From assembly GCF_001425305.1 (NCBI RefSeq), contig NZ_LMEE01000001.1:446646-510645 (forward strand): a DNA stretch of 64,000 bases. Direction: 5' to 3'. Of this stretch, positions 61,372 through 64,000 are shown in pieces (within the stretch, counting starts at the first letter, position 1; every line of letters starts with the position of its first letter). The translations under genes were made by a program, and so were the position numbers. The notes beneath the pieces are model-generated. The model saw only the letters and a list, made by a program, of their open reading frames with translations. It had not been told where the DNA came from and did no database searches. This DNA comes from Phenylobacterium sp. Root1290. GTDB taxonomy: Bacteria > Pseudomonadota > Alphaproteobacteria > Caulobacterales > Caulobacteraceae.

Positions 61372-63533
61372 CCGCCTCAGATCGGCAGGACTTCTCTGCC
61401 TTCCTTCGCCCCACAGAGGGCGGAGGCCGTTCCATCGAACTGCTCGTCAAGGGCGCCCGCTGCGCCGCTTGCCTGTCTAAGATCGAGCGCGAGGTGCGGA
61501 CCCTCCCGGCCGTGGAGTCGGCCCGGCTCAATCTCACGACGGGCAAGCTCTCGGTCGGCTTCGCGGCCGGGGCGGGGGACCCCAGTCTGGTGCTCGAACG
61601 TCTCGACCGGCTGGGCTACCCAGCCACGCTCTATGATCCCGGCAAAGCCGCCGCTGCGCGTGACGCAGAGGGACGGCGGCTGACCTTGGCCCTGGGCGTC
61701 GCCGCCTTCGGGGCCGGCAACGCGATGATGTTCTCGGTGCCGATCTGGGCGGGTCTGTTCGGGCAGGAGCTCGGGCCGGCGACGCGCACCATGATGATGT
61801 GGCTCAGCGCCGTGATCGGGGCGCCGTGCGCTGTCTATGCCGGCATGCCGTTCTTCGAGTCGGCCTGGCGTTCGCTGCGTTCGGGGCGCGCCAACATGGA
61901 CGTGCCGATCTCGATCGGCGTCATCCTGACCCTGGCGATCTCGTTCGTCGAAACGGTGCTGCGAGGACGCGACGCCTATTTCGACGCCGCCGTTTCGCTG
62001 CTGTTCCTGCTGCTCATCGGCCGTTGGCTCGACCATCGCCTGCGCGCCAGCGCCCGTAGCGCCGCCGCCGATCTGCTGGCCATGCAGGCGCCCGCCGCCA
62101 CACTCCTCGCCGAGGACGGGACTGAGCGACGCATTCCGTTGAGCGAGATCGCGAGCGGCGATCTGTTGATCGTCCGTCCTGGCGAGCGGATCCCTGTCGA
62201 CGCGGTCATCACCGCCGGGGTCTCCGAGCTCGATAACTCCCTGCTCACCGGCGAGACGACACCGGCGCGGGTCGTCCCCGGCGAGCCGTGCCAGGCCGGG
62301 GCGATGAACCTCGGCGGCGTTCTGCGCCTGCGCGCGACCGCGCGGTCTGAAGACTCGGCCGTCGCTGCGATCGCGCGCCTTGTTGAGGCCGGGACTCAAT
62401 CACGCTCCAAGTACGTTCGGCTGGCTGACAAGGCGGCGGCGCTCTACGTGCCGGTCGTGCACACGGCCGCCGCCTTGACCTTTGTCGGGGGCTGGGGGCT
62501 CGGCCTTGGCCCGCGCGAGGCGCTGCTGCGGGCCGTCGCCGTGCTCATCATTACCTGCCCCTGCGCCCTGGGCCTGGCGGTGCCTGCGGTCCAGGTCACG
62601 GCGTCGGCCCGGCTCTTCCGGCGCGGCGTGCTTGTGAAATCCGGTGCGGCCTTGGAGCGGTTGGCCGAGGTCGATCATGTCGTCTTCGACAAGACCGGCG
62701 TGCTCACCGAGGGCCGTCCCCAGTTGATCGATCCGGTTCCGGCGGCGATCGCCATGGCCGCTCCGCTGGCCAAGGCCTCCGCCCATCCGCTGTCGAAGGC
62801 GTTGGCGGCGCATGCGGGGCCGACCTTGCTGGCCGACGACATCGTCGAGACGGCCGGGCAGGGCGTCGAGGGCGTCATCGGCGGGCGCCGCGCCAGGTTG
62901 GGCCGGGCCGCGTTCGTCGGCGTCGCCGGGGTGCCGGCCAGCGAGACCGAGCTGTGGTTCGGGATCGAAGGCGACACGAAGGTCCGGTTTGTCTTCGCCG
63001 ACCAACTGCGGGCCGACGCCGCGCAGACCATCGCCGCGCTGAAGGCCCGCGGACTGAGCGTCGAGATCCTGTCCGGAGACATCCCGGGCGCCGTAGGTCG
63101 GGCCGCCGAGTCCGCCGGGGTCGCCGATTGGCGCGCCAGCCTTGCGCCAGCCGACAAGGCGCGGCTGATGGCTGAGCGGACGGCGCAGGGGCGCAAGGTG
63201 CTGATGGTCGGGGACGGGCTCAACGACGCCGCGGCCCTGGCGGGCGCGCACGCCGCCATGGCCCCGGGCACGGCGCTGGACGCCAGCCAGAACGCGGCCG
63301 ACCTCGTATTCTCGGGCGAGAAGCTGGCGGCCGTAGTCGAAGCCCTGGACGTCGCGCGATCCGCCCGCAGCCGGGCGCTGGAGAACTTCTCGTTCGCGGC
63401 GCTCTACAACATGGTCGCCGCGCCCGCCGCGATGATCGGTCTCGTCAATCCGTTTGTCGCCGCGCTGGCGATGTCCGGGTCGTCGCTGGTCGTAACCTTG
63501 AACGCCCTGCGAACCGGGGTGGGGAGACGCTGA
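61362..63533 (+). CDS. fixI: copper-exporting P1B-type ATPase FixI/CcoI
   Basis: A 723-residue copper pump that supplies the cbb3 oxidase. The N-terminal metal-binding CAAC is at 34-37, the transmembrane ion site CPC is near 399-401 (ITCPCALGLAVP), and GDGLNDAAAL is the hinge motif. The phosphorylation loop reads DKTGV (about residue 444) rather than the near-universal DKTGT. The start at ATG 61362 overlaps fixH by 10 bases and the stop shares one base with ccoS. Despite the unusual residue, context and length support function. Confidence 0.94.
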   Translation: MALTASDRQDFSAFLRPTEGGGRSIELLVKGARCAACLSKIEREVRTLPAVESARLNLTTGKLSVGFAAGAGDPSLVLERLDRLGYPATLYDPGKAAAARDAEGRRLTLALGVAAFGAGNAMMFSVPIWAGLFGQELGPATRTMMMWLSAVIGAPCAVYAGMPFFESAWRSLRSGRANMDVPISIGVILTLAISFVETVLRGRDAYFDAAVSLLFLLLIGRWLDHRLRASARSAAADLLAMQAPAATLLAEDGTERRIPLSEIASGDLLIVRPGERIPVDAVITAGVSELDNSLLTGETTPARVVPGEPCQAGAMNLGGVLRLRATARSEDSAVAAIARLVEAGTQSRSKYVRLADKAAALYVPVVHTAAALTFVGGWGLGLGPREALLRAVAVLIITCPCALGLAVPAVQVTASARLFRRGVLVKSGAALERLAEVDHVVFDKTGVLTEGRPQLIDPVPAAIAMAAPLAKASAHPLSKALAAHAGPTLLADDIVETAGQGVEGVIGGRRARLGRAAFVGVAGVPASETELWFGIEGDTKVRFVFADQLRADAAQTIAALKARGLSVEILSGDIPGAVGRAAESAGVADWRASLAPADKARLMAERTAQGRKVLMVGDGLNDAAALAGAHAAMAPGTALDASQNAADLVFSGEKLAAVVEALDVARSARSRALENFSFAALYNMVAAPAAMIGLVNPFVAALAMSGSSLVVTLNALRTGVGRR

Positions 63534-63682
63534 TGGCTATCCTGATGTTCCTGGCCCCGGCCTCCGTGGCCCTTGCCCTGGTCGGCCTTGGCGCATTCTG
63601 GTGGACGCTGCGCAGCGGCCAGTACGAGGACCCGATGGGCGATGCTTCACGCATCCTGGTGGACCAGGACCGTCCTGATTGA
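63533..63682 (+). CDS. ccoS: cbb3 oxidase maturation protein CcoS
   Basis: A 49-residue single-helix protein (helix about 5-25) ending in the CcoS signature SGQYEDPMGDASRILVDQD. CcoS is required for cofactor insertion in the oxidase. The ATG overlaps the fixI stop by one base. It is the last gene of the ccoGHIS unit. Confidence 0.92.
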   Translation: MAILMFLAPASVALALVGLGAFWWTLRSGQYEDPMGDASRILVDQDRPD

Positions 63683-63692
63683 CGGATATCAC
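63679..63692. promoter_or_regulatory. FixK/FNR-like box upstream of hemN
   Basis: TTGACGGATATCAC matches TTGA-N6-TCAA except the last base. It overlaps the ccoS stop and lies 55 bases before the hemN start, a fitting place for oxygen-dependent control of hemN. Confidence 0.5.
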
Positions 63693-63746
63693 GGCGCAGC
63701 CTGGCCGGGCGGGCGACAAGGGCGCCAAGACCACAGGAGCCGCTCC

Positions 63747-64000
63747 GTGACGCTCAAAGACCCCCAGGCGCTTGCCGACCTCGTCGCCCGTTTCGATGGA
63801 CGCGCGCCGCGCTACACCAGCTACCCCACCGCCGTGCAGTTCACGCCGGATGTCGGTGAGGAGACCTACCGTCGCTGGCTGGCCGAGCTTCCCGGGCACG
63901 ACCCGGTGTCGCTCTACATGCACATACCGTTCTGCGCGCGGCTCTGCTGGTACTGCGGCTGCAACACCCGCGCGGTGAACCGCCACGAGCCTATCGCGGC
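63747..64000 (+). CDS. hemN: oxygen-independent coproporphyrinogen III oxidase (5' part; cut by window end)
   Basis: Eighty-four N-terminal residues are visible. The radical-SAM cluster motif C-x3-C-x2-C is in FCARLCWYCGC (C63, C67, C70), preceded by PRYTSYPTAVQF and YMHIPF, both typical of HemN. The enzyme makes protoporphyrinogen IX without O2. The GTG at 63747 has AGGAG 8 bases upstream. Location after the cbb3 cluster and a FixK-like box indicate microoxic expression; the rest of the gene is outside the window. Confidence 0.94.
   Translation, partial: MTLKDPQALADLVARFDGRAPRYTSYPTAVQFTPDVGEETYRRWLAELPGHDPVSLYMHIPFCARLCWYCGCNTRAVNRHEPIA

Overview
The window is a high-GC, gene-dense chromosomal segment of an alphaproteobacterium of the order Caulobacterales, probably a Phenylobacterium or Caulobacter relative. 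This rests on a PopA-type REC-REC-degenerate GGDEF protein (a Caulobacterales cell-cycle factor), a two-domain cold-shock protein, class I PHA synthase, an NDUFS4-like accessory subunit of complex I, and a complete ccoNOQP-GHIS cbb3 oxidase cluster. I see no insertion sequences, prophage, CRISPR array or rRNA. Most genes look like vertically inherited core genes, often with 4-base ATGA start/stop overlaps.

Layout: 1-4.5 kb holds the end of argC, a GNAT acetyltransferase, a Tat-exported MsrB, and a leftward phaC plus alpha/beta-hydrolase pair. 4.5-10.4 kb holds a lipoprotein and a rightward aminotransferase-hom-glpX-recJ run. 10.5-13 kb carries three tRNAs (Glu, Pro, Arg) interspersed with a dual cold-shock protein, a DUF192 lipoprotein, a thioesterase and the NDUFS4-like protein. 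13-19.6 kb has a stress-type SDR and sulfur amino-acid genes (metC-like lyase, cysK, sulfurtransferase), an amino-acid-binding lipoprotein and CFA synthase. 19.8-24.3 kb is an LPS core block (kdsA-hldE-hldD) ending in a DUF3089 protein that has lost the expected catalytic serine. 24.3-32 kb holds an oxidoreductase, recG, sdhE and mfd. popA, an SDR, an alpha-methylacyl-CoA racemase, pstS (with an 11-bp-periodic Pho box), YihY, TusA, an MFS carrier, a CoA-transferase, rsuA and rsmC follow up to 43.4 kb.

The two most unusual parts are next. At 43.5-45.5 kb an LpxA-like acyltransferase and an FtsZ paralog stand together outside their usual lpx and dcw clusters; the FtsZ paralog keeps the GTPase core but lacks the C-terminal linker and partner-binding peptide. 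At 46.4-55.5 kb a leftward operon (DgcN-like acetyltransferase, DgcA-like racemase, exported D-aminoacylase, dicarboxylate/amino-acid symporter), with a LysR gene on one side and a divergent TonB receptor, reads as a complete outer-membrane-to-cytosol route for using N-acyl-D-amino acids or D-glutamate.

The right end, 55.6-64 kb, is the high-affinity cbb3 oxidase: ccoN, ccoO, ccoQ, ccoP, ccoG, fixH, fixI, ccoS, then the start of hemN. A perfect TTGA-N6-TCAA FixK/FNR box lies upstream of ccoN, midway to a divergent 79-residue two-helix membrane protein, and a near-perfect second box precedes hemN. This is consistent with shared control by low oxygen.
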